From Nitrospirota bacterium (GTDB taxonomy: Bacteria > Nitrospirota > Thermodesulfovibrionia > Thermodesulfovibrionales > Dissulfurispiraceae): a DNA stretch of 64,000 nucleotides. Below the pieces are notes generated by a model, which made no database searches, had not been told where the DNA came from, and saw nothing but the letters and a program-made list of their open reading frames with translations. Shown here in pieces: positions 40,241 to 48,587 of this stretch. The DNA is taken from the NCBI GenBank assembly GCA_009773415.1, contig WSNO01000009.1:1-64000 (forward strand), written 5' to 3'. Both the position numbers and the translations under genes were made by a program. The first letter of the stretch is position 1; each line of letters starts with the position of its first letter.

Positions 40241-41383
40241 ATGTCCGGAACGTTGCGGTTTATACAGGGCAATGAAGCGGTCGTGGAAGGAGCATTATAC
40301 GCCGGCCTCGGTTTCTATGCAGGTTACCCGATAACGCCTTCAACAGAAATTACCGAACTCCTTGCCGAACGACTCCCGAAAAGAGGCGGCACATTTATCC
40401 AAATGGAGGACGAGATAGCGTCCATGTGTTCGATCATAGGAGCTTCGCTTACCGGAAAAAAAGTCATGACCGCCACGAGCGGCCCCGGTTTTTCCCTGAT
40501 GCAGGAGGCTATAGGGTATGCAGTCATGGCGGAAGTGCCGTGCGTAGTGGTCAATGTGCAGCGAAGCGGACCCAGCACCGGCCTGCCGACTGCAGTGGCG
40601 CAGGGAGACGTCATGCAGGCGCGGTGGGGAACGCATGGCGACCACGCGATAATCGCGCTGACCGCCTCTAACCTTCAGGATGTATTCAAGCTCACGATAG
40701 AGGCATTCAACATGGCTGAAACCTACCGGACACCCGTTATCCTCCTGCTCGACGAGGTTGTCGGCCACATGCGGGAAAAGGTTATCATCCCAAATGAAGG
40801 AGAATTCGTGGTGCAACGGCTCATTACTTCGGTCCCGGAGGGCACCGATTACCATCCGTATCTTGCTCGCGAAGATGGTCGTCTGCCGATGAGCGATTTC
40901 GGCGGGGTGCATAGGTACAACGTAACCGGGCTTGTCCATGACATGTGGGGATTCCCCAGTAACGACCCAACCGTGGCATACAACCTTCTGCGTCATCTCG
41001 TCGACAAGATCGAAAAGCGGAGTCACGAAATCGCCCGCTATCAGGAACACCGGATTGAAGACGCCGACATTCTGATCGTCTCCTATGGCAGCTCAGCGCG
41101 AAGCGCCCTTCATATGATTGAAAAGGGGCGCGACTCCGGAATTCGCATCGGTCTGCTTGAACTGAATACGATTTGGCCCTTTCCGTATGAAGTTGTGCGG
41201 CGCGCTGCAGAAAGGACCGAAATCGTCCTTGTCGTGGAGATGAATATGGGACAGGTATATCAGGAGGTCAGGCGGGCGGTAAAGACAGATCGCGTGTATC
41301 TGGTCAACCGATTTGACGGCGTATTCATCTCACACAATGATATTGAAAAAACACTCAACGTCGTTATGGGAAGAGGGGTATAA
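40241..41383 (+). CDS. korA: 2-oxoacid:ferredoxin oxidoreductase, alpha subunit
   Basis: A 380-residue subunit containing the pyrimidine-binding/transketolase-C-like parts. FYAGYPITPSTEITELLAE, MEDEIASM, TATSGPGFSLMQEAIGYA and LLDEVVGHMREK are typical of KorA/VorB. Ribosome site GAGGAGGTGTG before ATG at 41241-equivalent start 40241. 2-Oxoglutarate is the likely substrate from the KorDABC order and the KorA-like motifs, but branched 2-oxoacids (Vor) cannot be excluded. Confidence 0.9.
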   Translation: MSGTLRFIQGNEAVVEGALYAGLGFYAGYPITPSTEITELLAERLPKRGGTFIQMEDEIASMCSIIGASLTGKKVMTATSGPGFSLMQEAIGYAVMAEVPCVVVNVQRSGPSTGLPTAVAQGDVMQARWGTHGDHAIIALTASNLQDVFKLTIEAFNMAETYRTPVILLLDEVVGHMREKVIIPNEGEFVVQRLITSVPEGTDYHPYLAREDGRLPMSDFGGVHRYNVTGLVHDMWGFPSNDPTVAYNLLRHLVDKIEKRSHEIARYQEHRIEDADILIVSYGSSARSALHMIEKGRDSGIRIGLLELNTIWPFPYEVVRRAAERTEIVLVVEMNMGQVYQEVRRAVKTDRVYLVNRFDGVFISHNDIEKTLNVVMGRGV

Positions 41384-41385
41384 AC

Positions 41386-42189
41386 ATGCCAGTCAAGGAT
41401 TATCTCCGGCTTCGTTTCTTTCCTCATCTCTGGTGCGCAGGCTGCGGCCATGGCACTATTATGGCAAGCCTCATACAGGCAATAGAAGAGCTGAATCTGC
41501 TAAAAAACAATGTAGTAATTGTCTCGGGCATCGGGTGTTCCTCCCGGCTGCCGGGATACCTCGATTTTCATACGCTGCATAGCCTGCACGGCCGCGCTCT
41601 CGCCTTTGCCACCGGCATTAAAATGGCCCGTCCTGAACTGACGGTCATAGTTCCGATGGGTGACGGTGATGCATCTGCCATCGGGGGCAACCATCTGATC
41701 CATGCTGCAAGGCGCAACATTGATTTGACCGCCGTCGTCCTGAATAATTCCATATACGGCATGACCGGGGGCCAGAATTCGCCCACCACGCCGCTTGAAG
41801 CTCGCTCAACCACCACGCCGCAAGGAAATATTGATCCAGCATTTGATCTTGTCGAACTGGCCAAAGGGGCAGGCGCTTCTTTTGTTGCGCGCTCAACCGC
41901 GTATCACGCTGCCGAATTGAAACAGATGCTTATGAAGGGCATCAGCCATCGCGGCTTTTCGTTTGTCGAAGCAGTGAGCGGCTGCCCGACGTATTACGGC
42001 CGTCGAAACAAGCTCGGTTCGGGTGTTGATCTGATGCGCATGTTCAAGGATCGAACCGTACCGATGGGGTCCGAAAAGAAGAAAAACGACCCGTCACTTA
42101 TAGAGCGGGGCATTTTCGTTGAAAAGACCCGTCCGTCCTATACAGACCAGTATCGCTATGTCACGCAGGGTGACTGCAAAGACAGCTGA
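41386..42189 (+). CDS. korB: 2-oxoacid:ferredoxin oxidoreductase, beta subunit
   Basis: A 267-residue TPP-binding subunit. WCAGCGHGTIMASLI carries the conserved GCGxG; VPMGDGDASAIGGNHLIHAA and LNNSIYGMTGGQNSPTTP form the TPP/Mg site. It follows korA by two bases. In reductive TCA-type or syntrophic metabolism this complex can fix CO2 onto succinyl-CoA. Confidence 0.93.
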   Translation: MPVKDYLRLRFFPHLWCAGCGHGTIMASLIQAIEELNLLKNNVVIVSGIGCSSRLPGYLDFHTLHSLHGRALAFATGIKMARPELTVIVPMGDGDASAIGGNHLIHAARRNIDLTAVVLNNSIYGMTGGQNSPTTPLEARSTTTPQGNIDPAFDLVELAKGAGASFVARSTAYHAAELKQMLMKGISHRGFSFVEAVSGCPTYYGRRNKLGSGVDLMRMFKDRTVPMGSEKKKNDPSLIERGIFVEKTRPSYTDQYRYVTQGDCKDS

Positions 42190-42203
42190 CCGGGAGGAAC
42201 ATC

Positions 42204-42782
42204 ATGAGCACAAAATCGTTTGTCTTTACCGGATCAGGCGGACAAGGAGTCATCACCGCAGCGATTGTGATCGGCGAAGCTGCCGCGCTGCATGAAGGGT
42301 TGAACGCCGTCCAGACGCAGGTGTATGGCCCGGAAGCACGTGGCGGAGCAACACGTTCCGACCTTATTGTTTCAAGCGATCCAATCCGTTATCCGAAAGT
42401 GATTAACCCCCAGGTGCTGGTCTGCCTTACCCAGGAAGCGTATAACAAATTTGCGCCGATAGTGCGTCCCGGTGGGCTGCTCATTGCTGATGCATCGTTC
42501 GTCAGCACCGTCAGAAAGGCAGACGCACGCCAAATCGTACTACCCATGTTCGAAACAGTGAAAAAAGAGCTTGGCAAGACGATGGCCTTCAACATCTGCA
42601 TGGTTGGATGTGTTCTTGCCTTTACCGGGATCGTCAGTAAAGATTCCGTGGTCAAGGCACTGACATCCAGAATGCCTCCCGCCCATCTGGAAATGAATCT
42701 GAAGGCATTGGATCTGGGGATTGAACTGGCAAAAGATTATGGAAACAGCGTCGCTGCCGGCTGTGGAAAAACCGCTTCGTGA
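42204..42782 (+). CDS. korC: 2-oxoacid:ferredoxin oxidoreductase, gamma subunit
   Basis: A 192-residue gamma subunit, FTGSGGQGVITAAIVIGEAA and QVYGPEARGGATRSDLI being the family hallmarks; this part binds CoA. It ends overlapping the next gene by ATGA, so the hydrolase is translated with it. Confidence 0.92.
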   Translation: MSTKSFVFTGSGGQGVITAAIVIGEAAALHEGLNAVQTQVYGPEARGGATRSDLIVSSDPIRYPKVINPQVLVCLTQEAYNKFAPIVRPGGLLIADASFVSTVRKADARQIVLPMFETVKKELGKTMAFNICMVGCVLAFTGIVSKDSVVKALTSRMPPAHLEMNLKALDLGIELAKDYGNSVAAGCGKTAS

Positions 42783-43600
42783 TACCGGCATGTAAGGTTC
42801 TGAGAAAACGTATCCGCAATGCCGACGGCGAAATACTCCGGGGCGACCTTCATACAACTCCCGGCAGCACGGAACTCGTTGTCGTGTGCCACGGGTTCGG
42901 CAAGACCTGGAACAAAAACCGACCGCTTTTTCGTTCTATCTGCGCTGCATTTCAGGCAGGCGGCGTCAACGCATTCCGTTTCAGCTTCAGCGGCCTGTCC
43001 CCGAGCGGCGGGGACGCCGAAAATTCCTCCTATTCCAAGCAAAAGTCAGACCTCGCCGCTGTCATCGCTTATTTCGCTCTGAAGTTGAAGCCGCAAACAG
43101 TCTCGGTAGTTGCGCACAGCTTCGGCAGCGTGGCGGCCATTTTGCAGTCTGCTTCAGATAAGCGCATACGGCAGCTCTTGCTGGTGGCTCCCCGCCTTGA
43201 ACCTCGAAAATCGATAATTACGAAGACTATCGAGGAGCACCGCGGCAAAAAGCTTGATCAAATCATTGAGTCTGGCGCAGAGAGCTTTCCGGTTGGGCCG
43301 ATTGTAATCGGCGGCATTGAGTACCGGTTCAGCAGAAAGTACGTTGAGGATCTTGTGCAGACCGATGTCCTTGCGACCATGGCAAAGATAGAGATTCCGA
43401 TCACGATAATCCGGGGCTCGAACGACAAACGGATTTCCGAGGAAGAAATGCTCGATGCAGTGAAACGTAATCCTCTTGTAAGCTATGTGCGTCTTGCAGA
43501 CGCGGGGCATTCATTCGGGTCACAGGCGCAGAGGAGGTCCCTGTGCGACGCTCTTTTGAGGGCGTACAACCCGCATACTCTCGAAAATCCGCCCCCATAA
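42779..43600 (+). CDS. Alpha/beta-hydrolase fold protein
   Basis: A 273-residue alpha/beta hydrolase. Oxyanion loop CHGFGKTWNK, nucleophile elbow VAHSFGSVAA, an acid in IIRGSNDKRIS and the catalytic His in LADAGHSFGSQ form a complete triad. It resembles cytosolic peptidase/acyl-esterase-like members. It overlaps korC by four bases and is probably part of the kor operon; a thioesterase or ester hydrolase function is plausible but unproven. Confidence 0.85.
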   Translation: MIPACKVLRKRIRNADGEILRGDLHTTPGSTELVVVCHGFGKTWNKNRPLFRSICAAFQAGGVNAFRFSFSGLSPSGGDAENSSYSKQKSDLAAVIAYFALKLKPQTVSVVAHSFGSVAAILQSASDKRIRQLLLVAPRLEPRKSIITKTIEEHRGKKLDQIIESGAESFPVGPIVIGGIEYRFSRKYVEDLVQTDVLATMAKIEIPITIIRGSNDKRISEEEMLDAVKRNPLVSYVRLADAGHSFGSQAQRRSLCDALLRAYNPHTLENPPP

Positions 43601-43673
43601 TTCTCGGCGCGAACTATAAGTGGTATTCAGTGGATAATTGAGCCTGTAAGGATTCCGAAGGAGGAGATACAGG

Positions 43674-43755
43674 ATGGGAAAGAAGATGAACGCACGAGAC
43701 GCTACATTGAAGGTAAAGATAGCCTTTGAAGCGGCAAAGGGAGAAAAGACGATTC
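43674..43755 (+). pseudogene. IS3-family OrfA remnant
   Basis: GAAGGAGGAG precedes ATG at 43674, then GKKMNARDATLKVKIAFEAA and KGEKTI, the N terminus of an IS3-type OrfA. The match stops after about 27 residues, where the sequence runs into a truncated antiporter gene on the opposite strand. No OrfB or right end remains. Confidence 0.7.
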
Positions 43756-43950
43756 CGAGCCAGCGAGGAAGGTCAGCACAATGGCGCCAGTGCCTGAGAG
43801 AACTTTGATCCGCGGCTGATCAGACCCCAGACTAGTTCCTATCAGCGCTCCAATAAGAAGTTGGGCAGCCATGCCGACGATAATCTCTGAAAGCGCTGTA
43901 GCTATGCGCAGCCAAATAGAGATAAGGGTCGCGATAAGGACAAGACGCAA
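43756..43950 (-). pseudogene. Truncated CPA2-type cation:proton antiporter, N-terminal fragment
   Basis: The minus-strand frame reads LVLIATLISIWLRIATALSE, IIVGMAAQLLIGALIG and GTGAIVLTFLAGSE, clearly the first transmembrane segments of a KefB/NhaA-like CPA2 antiporter. It then runs into the IS3 fragment and ends. A TTG start and an upstream MHEGWGLALLWLA in another frame suggest that the true 5' end was also shifted. The rest of the gene is missing, so it is nonfunctional. Confidence 0.72.
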
Positions 43951-44007
43951 GCCAGAGCAGAGCTAGACCCCATCCCTCATGCATACCGACGCTTCCTTTC
44001 CGGGTAG

Positions 44008-44047
44008 AAAAAACTCCTACCCTCAAATGTGATGTGAGAGTAGGAGT
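44008..44047 (-). terminator. Terminator after katA
   Basis: On the minus strand ACTCCTAC and GTAGGAGT form an 8-bp stem followed by TTTTTT. It lies about 120 bases after the katA stop and would end that transcript. The region between (44048-44165) shows no gene. Confidence 0.7.
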
Positions 44048-44165
44048 CATCAGTTCTTTCAGGACGGTTCATGGCGAACTCCATCGCCTTAAGTCATGAT
44101 TTAATTAAACAACATTATATGAACAATCCCAACACAGCGCACAGAAAACATGCGTCAAAGCAAAC

Positions 44166-45623
44166 TTATTTCGGCACCTCGCTCAGCGAAATGTTCGATG
44201 CATCAGCTACTCCCTTGCCGTATGCCGGGTCAGCCTTCAGGCAATTACCGATATGCCGAACTTTAATCTCCATCGGCGCATCTCCCAAAGCTCGCGCTGT
44301 ATTGCCAAACAGGGCTGCCTGCTGCTCCTTGGTCATCAGCCGGAAGAGTTTGCCCGGCTGCGTAAAGTAATCGCTGTCGTCCTCGCGAGCGTTCCAATGT
44401 GCAGCTGCACCGCTCAAAGCCAGCGGCGGCTCGGAGAAGTCGGGCTGCTCCTGCCACTCGCCAAAGCTGTTGGGCTCATAGCCGATAGTAGAACCGTAGT
44501 TGCCGTCCACCCGCATGGTGCCGTCACGATGATAGCTATGGAACGGGCAGCGAGCCATGTTGACCGGGATCAGATGGTGGTTCACCCCGAGGCGGTAGCG
44601 CTGCGCATCACCATACGAGAAGAGTCTGCCCTGAAGCATTTTATCCGGGGAGAAGCTGATGCCGGGCACCACGTTAGCAGGATTGAAGGCAGCCTGCTCG
44701 ACCTCGGCGAAGTAGTTCTCCGGATTCCGGTTCAGTTCGAGCACACCGACCTCTATCAGCGGCGCGTCGCTATGGTACCAAACCTTGGTCAGGTCAAAGG
44801 GGTGGTAGGGAAGTTTGGCTGCCTGCTCCTCGGTCATTACCTGCACGTACATGGTCCAGCGCGGAAAGTCGCGCACTTCAATGCTCTCGTACAAATCGCG
44901 CTGATGAGTCTCACGGCATTTGCCGATGATTGACTCTGCTTGAGCATCAGTAAGGTTCTTTATCCCCTGCTGGCTCTTGAAGTGGAACTTAACCCAGAAC
45001 CGCTCATTTTTCGCACTGATAAAACTGAACGTATGACTGCCAAAGCCGTGCATATGCCTGTATGTGGCAGGAATGCCCCGGTCGCTCATGACAATAGTCA
45101 CTTGGTGCAGTGCCTCCGGCAAGGATGTCCAGAAGTCCCAGTTATTCTTGGCACTCCGCAGGTTCGTACGCGGGTCCCGTTTCACAGCGTGGTTCAAATC
45201 GGGGAACTTGAGCGGGTCTCGCAGGAAGAAAACAGGGGTATTATTGCCCACCAGATCCCAGTTGCCCTCCTCAGTATAAAACTTGATCGCAAAACCGCGG
45301 ATATCGCGTTCGGCATCGGCAGCTCCGCGCTCACCAGCTACCGTGGAAAAACGGACAAAAAGGTCTGTCTTTTTGCCAATCTGGGAGAATATTTTTGCAC
45401 GAGTATAGTTGGTGATATCATGGGTAACAGTAAAAGATCCATAGGCTCCTGAACCTTTGGCATGCATGCGTCGCTCAGGGATTACCTCACGGTCAAAGTG
45501 AGCGAGCTTCTCCAGAAACCAGACATCCTGCAGCAGCTGCGGGCCGCGGGGTCCGGCAGTTAATACGTTCTGATTGTCGGCGACTGGAGCACCGGCATTT
45601 GTGGTCAGCATCTTCTTTTGCAT
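44166..45623 (-). CDS. katA: Monofunctional heme catalase
   Basis: A 485-residue small-subunit catalase that splits hydrogen peroxide. Distal His is in [15 protein letters not shown], Asn in [12 protein letters not shown], and the proximal Tyr ligand in [22 protein letters not shown] precedes ATG at 45623, which is chosen over 45659. A PerR/Fur-type operator is about 81 bases upstream, directly after the regulator's stop codon, so peroxide or metal control is likely. Its presence suggests tolerance to oxygen exposure. Confidence 0.95.
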   Translation of the reverse strand: MQKKMLTTNAGAPVADNQNVLTAGPRGPQLLQDVWFLEKLAHFDREVIPERRMHAKGSGAYGSFTVTHDITNYTRAKIFSQIGKKTDLFVRFSTVAGERGAADAERDIRGFAIKFYTEEGNWDLVGNNTPVFFLRDPLKFPDLNHAVKRDPRTNLRSAKNNWDFWTSLPEALHQVTIVMSDRGIPATYRHMHGFGSHTFSFISAKNERFWVKFHFKSQQGIKNLTDAQAESIIGKCRETHQRDLYESIEVRDFPRWTMYVQVMTEEQAAKLPYHPFDLTKVWYHSDAPLIEVGVLELNRNPENYFAEVEQAAFNPANVVPGISFSPDKMLQGRLFSYGDAQRYRLGVNHHLIPVNMARCPFHSYHRDGTMRVDGNYGSTIGYEPNSFGEWQEQPDFSEPPLALSGAAAHWNAREDDSDYFTQPGKLFRLMTKEQQAALFGNTARALGDAPMEIKVRHIGNCLKADPAYGKGVADASNISLSEVPK

Positions 45624-45671
45624 TGCTTTTCTCCTTTCATTCAGCTTGTCTTCCGGCAAGATTGCAGGGCA

Positions 45672-45690
45672 AGTCTGCCCAGGGCAGACT
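45672..45690. promoter_or_regulatory. Palindrome in the katA upstream region
   Basis: AGTCTGCCC-A-GGGCAGACT, a perfect repeat with 9-base arms and a one-base centre, between the PerR-type box and the katA start. The tiny centre argues for a DNA operator rather than an RNA terminator, and no T tract follows. Bound protein unknown. Confidence 0.5.
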
Positions 45691-45703
45691 GAAAAACCTT
45701 TTA

Positions 45704-45722
45704 ATTAGGAATTGTTCCTAAT
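45704..45722. promoter_or_regulatory. Fur/PerR-type operator upstream of katA
   Basis: ATTAGGAA-TTG-TTCCTAAT is a perfect 19-base palindrome in the katA promoter. A variant with the same half-sites lies at the regulator's own start (46188-46205). The pairing is strong evidence that the adjacent Fur-family protein binds both. Confidence 0.8.
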
Positions 45723-45742
45723 AATACGGTAAAAAAATACTC

Positions 45743-46186
45743 TTACAGATGCTTTCTGCACTCCTGGCAGAATCCATAGCATTCCAATCGAAACCGGAAC
45801 GGTTCGAAGTCTGAGTTCTGAGCTATGATTTTAGTTAAAACAGAAAGCTCATCGCGATAATCCTCGACCTTTCCGCATCGGTCACAAATCAGATTCAGAT
45901 GATTGGAAACATTAGTATCGTAACGGTTGTCCCTGTCGTAAAACTCAATCTCATGAATCAGATTCTCCTTCTTGAGCATCGCAAGCGTATAGTAAACAGT
46001 GGACACGCTTATGCTTGGAGCTTGCATTCGAGCCCTCTGCAGAATCTCAAAAGCACGCGGGTGAGAAGAATCACCGGCAAGAATTCGTATAATCTCGCGA
46101 CGCTGGGTGGTAAGTTTATACCCCTTCTCCCTGAGTCTGTTCAGCATTCTCTCTTCAATTATCAGTGCTTTGTTTGAACCTTGCAT
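45743..46186 (-). CDS. perR: Fur-family regulator, PerR-like
   Basis: A 147-residue metal-dependent repressor (Fur family, PerR-like by its place beside katA). The winged helix reads YKLTTQRREIIRIL then SISVSTVYYTLAMLKKENL. Metal sites include HLNLICDRCGKVEDY and the C-terminal YGFCQECRKH, giving two CxxC pairs for structural zinc. ATG at 46186 is preferred because the family starts near here; an ATG at 46207 would place the operator inside the coding region. The katA gene is 119 bases downstream on the same strand. Binding of peroxide-sensing iron or manganese is by inference. Confidence 0.86.
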   Translation of the reverse strand: MQGSNKALIIEERMLNRLREKGYKLTTQRREIIRILAGDSSHPRAFEILQRARMQAPSISVSTVYYTLAMLKKENLIHEIEFYDRDNRYDTNVSNHLNLICDRCGKVEDYRDELSVLTKIIAQNSDFEPFRFRLECYGFCQECRKHL

Positions 46187-46187
46187 T

Positions 46188-46205
46188 TTCGGAATCATTC
46201 CTAAC
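46188..46205. promoter_or_regulatory. Second Fur/PerR-type operator at perR start
   Basis: TTCGGAA-TCA-TTCCTAA differs in one half-site base from the katA box. It overlaps the presumed translation start region of perR, suggesting autorepression. Confidence 0.6.
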
Positions 46206-46240
46206 ATATCAGTTAATTTTAATCTTTGATGTCCATTTTG

Positions 46241-47695
46241 TCAAGAAGCGTCAGGCCGGGGGGGCTCCTCGCCTTCGATCTCGGGCTTCGCAAACCTGAG
46301 GCGCAGCGAACGAGTCAGCAGAAATGCGCCGATCAGCCCGAACATCACCGCAAGGGCATATGCGACTACCGTTGGCAGAAAAAACACAGCAAGGGCGATG
46401 ATGCAAAAAATAATTCCTATGCTGAACAGTGATGATGATTCTGCTCGATGCAGGCGGCGTTTGCCGGTGACAGCAGCATTCAGGGCGCTTCCTGCCGTCA
46501 CTGCACGCAGAAGAACGCTCTGCCCGCTGCTCCGGAGAATCCGGCCTCGCGGTGCCCTTGGGGGGCGATGCACTGGCCTGACCTTGTTCTTGTCAGTCAG
46601 GACCACCTCGGTTGCATTCTCCAGATCCTGGAGGAACATCTCTTCTATTTGCACAGCAACGCCTTCGTCTTCAATGACGACGTCAAGCTCCCAGTTTCCG
46701 AGCCAGCTCGAAATATTTAAATTTGTCGAGCCGACACGCGCCCACAAACCGTCGCAGACCGCTGTTTTAGCATGCATCATCGGCCCGTTCCACTCAAAAA
46801 CGCGCACACCTGCTTCCAGCAGAGCCCGGTAGCTCGTTCGCGATAAATTCGCAATCCATTGAATATCGCTGCCGTGCGGCACCAACAGACGAACATCAAC
46901 CCCATCCTTCGCTGCCGAACGCAACGCCTGAAGATAGGCGCTCGTGCCGAGAAAGTACGCATCGGTCAGCCAGAGATACTCCTGGGCAGCTGCTGCAATG
47001 AGGAGATCAAGACGGTACAGACTGGCTGTTTCAGGAGAAGCAGCAATAATTCGCACGGCAACGCTGCCATCCCAATGAATGCTGTCGCGGTGTTGTGTCG
47101 TAACAGCGGCTATCTCGCCTCCCGCAAGACGCCAGGCATCAGCAAACGCATTCTCGATATGAATAACGGCAGGACCGTGAATCACCACTCCGGTGTCGCG
47201 CCATGGCTGCACACCTTTAGACGGATTCCCGACCCAGGCATCTCCGATGCAGAGGCCCGAAACAAAAGCAACCGAGCTGTCAACAGTCAGAAGTTTTCGG
47301 TGGTCACGCCGGACCCATCCAAGCAATCCCGATATCCGCGGCGGATTAGCGGCCCTGACCTCACCCCCGGCGGCACGCAGCGGATTCCACATACCGCTGC
47401 ACAGCGTATTCATCGCACCAAACCAGTCGTAGAGCACCCTTACTTTTATGCCCTCCCGCGCTCTGTCAGTCAGCAGGTCTCTGAAATGCCGTCCGGTCGC
47501 GTCATTATGGATGATGTACATTTCCAGATGGATGGTGGTTTTGGCCGCGCGTATCGCAGCCTCCCACTCGGGATAGTTTTCCCTGCCGTCTCTGAGAACG
47601 CGGAGCCGGTTTCCCTGAATCAGCGGCGCGCCGCTTGCACGAAGCAGCGCATCGTCCGGCAACATCGATTTCAGATCATTCGGATTATCGTTCAT
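46241..47695 (-). CDS. Phospholipase D-family cardiolipin synthase (ClsB-like)
   Basis: A 484-residue PLD-superfamily protein with two HKD motifs: DHRKLLTVD and HAKTAVCDG. The two-domain PLD core occupies residues about 25-370; a hydrophobic segment (IGIIFCIIALAVFFLPTVVAYALAVMF, read in two pieces, about 425-460) forms a C-terminal membrane anchor. Similar to E. coli ClsB (YbhO), which makes cardiolipin from phosphatidylglycerol and phosphatidylethanolamine. It overlaps the EEP gene by four bases, the same neighbour as ybhP beside clsB in E. coli. Confidence 0.85.
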   Translation of the reverse strand: MNDNPNDLKSMLPDDALLRASGAPLIQGNRLRVLRDGRENYPEWEAAIRAAKTTIHLEMYIIHNDATGRHFRDLLTDRAREGIKVRVLYDWFGAMNTLCSGMWNPLRAAGGEVRAANPPRISGLLGWVRRDHRKLLTVDSSVAFVSGLCIGDAWVGNPSKGVQPWRDTGVVIHGPAVIHIENAFADAWRLAGGEIAAVTTQHRDSIHWDGSVAVRIIAASPETASLYRLDLLIAAAAQEYLWLTDAYFLGTSAYLQALRSAAKDGVDVRLLVPHGSDIQWIANLSRTSYRALLEAGVRVFEWNGPMMHAKTAVCDGLWARVGSTNLNISSWLGNWELDVVIEDEGVAVQIEEMFLQDLENATEVVLTDKNKVRPVHRPPRAPRGRILRSSGQSVLLRAVTAGSALNAAVTGKRRLHRAESSSLFSIGIIFCIIALAVFFLPTVVAYALAVMFGLIGAFLLTRSLRLRFAKPEIEGEEPPRPDAS

Positions 47696-48435
47696 CGCGC
47701 CTTCACCGAAATGCGAATCTCAGCGACTATCGGGAGATGATCCGACGCAATGAGGGCAGGCCATCGCCGCGAAACATGAAGGGTCAGGATCTCCACATGT
47801 CCTGCGTAGTATATGTGATCAAGATGGAACATCGGCAGGATGCCCGGATACGTTCGCCGCCACGTCAGATGCGGAAGAAGATCAACACTTTTCAGCCGCT
47901 CAGCCAGAAGTTCCGTTGCAGGACCCTTTCGCCATTCATTGAAGTCGCCGAGAAGAATCTTCGGTCCCCGCACACGCTGGTCAGTCACAAATGAGATCAC
48001 TTTTTTTGCCTGGCGGGCACGCTCTGCTCCGGACGTTCCCAAGTGCACGTTATATAAATGAACCGGATGCCCCTCCACGAGAAGGTCTACTTGCTGGCAC
48101 AGACGGGACTCATAACCTCTCTGGCTGAGATCGCAGGTAAGATGCTTGCTTATGGGCAGCGCGCTCAGAACTGCGTTACCATAAGGATGGCCGCGATAGG
48201 TGCGCGCAGGAGCAAGTATCGGCACCATGTTCAGCCGCATGGCCAGTTCTTCTTGCTGCCCGGTCGTTTTTGTTCCCGGCCCGACAACCTCCTGCAAAGC
48301 AATCACGTCAGCCTTGAAAGGCTTGAGCACCTTGGCAATACGAGCTGCATCGGTACGGCCATCAAGTCCGCAGCACTTGTGAATATTATACGTCACAATT
48401 TTGAGCGTGATGCTTTTCTGCTTTCCGCTGCTCAC
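47692..48435 (-). CDS. Endonuclease/exonuclease/phosphatase family protein (YbhP-like)
   Basis: A 247-residue EEP-fold metal-dependent phosphoesterase. Conserved motifs: VTYNIHKCCG (Asn), DVIALQEV (Glu metal ligand), YNVHLGTSG, ILLGDFNEW (Asp/Asn) and ALIASDHLPIVAEI (catalytic Asp-His). The start is GTG at 48435, overlapping an upstream short frame by GTGA. Pairing with a ClsB-like gene mirrors E. coli ybhP-clsB; a role in phospholipid head-group turnover is therefore likelier than DNA repair. Confidence 0.85.
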   Translation of the reverse strand: MSSGKQKSITLKIVTYNIHKCCGLDGRTDAARIAKVLKPFKADVIALQEVVGPGTKTTGQQEELAMRLNMVPILAPARTYRGHPYGNAVLSALPISKHLTCDLSQRGYESRLCQQVDLLVEGHPVHLYNVHLGTSGAERARQAKKVISFVTDQRVRGPKILLGDFNEWRKGPATELLAERLKSVDLLPHLTWRRTYPGILPMFHLDHIYYAGHVEILTLHVSRRWPALIASDHLPIVAEIRISVKAR

Positions 48436-48587
48436 TTGAAAAAACCCTCACTCTCTGCGATACATCCCTCGACAATGTTCAGGCCGCTTTCTTTGTAGAG
48501 TGCGGCGGTGAGCTGTTGATGATCCGGCGCAAGTTTTTCGTGCCGGCACAAAAGAAGCCTTTGGGCGTTATGAATTGTCAGATGCAG
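48432..48587 (-). CDS. Possible short ORF, no canonical start
   Basis: Between the nucleotidyltransferase stop and the EEP start a 51-codon frame reads LHLTIHNAQRLLLCRHEKLA and LNIVEGCIAESEGFFK, ending in TGA that overlaps the GTG start of the EEP gene. AAGGAGG occurs upstream within the preceding gene, but only CTG or ATT codons are available as starts. It could be a small coupled gene, a translated spacer, or chance. Confidence 0.25.
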   Translation of the reverse strand: MHLTIHNAQRLLLCRHEKLAPDHQQLTAALYKESGLNIVEGCIAESEGFFK

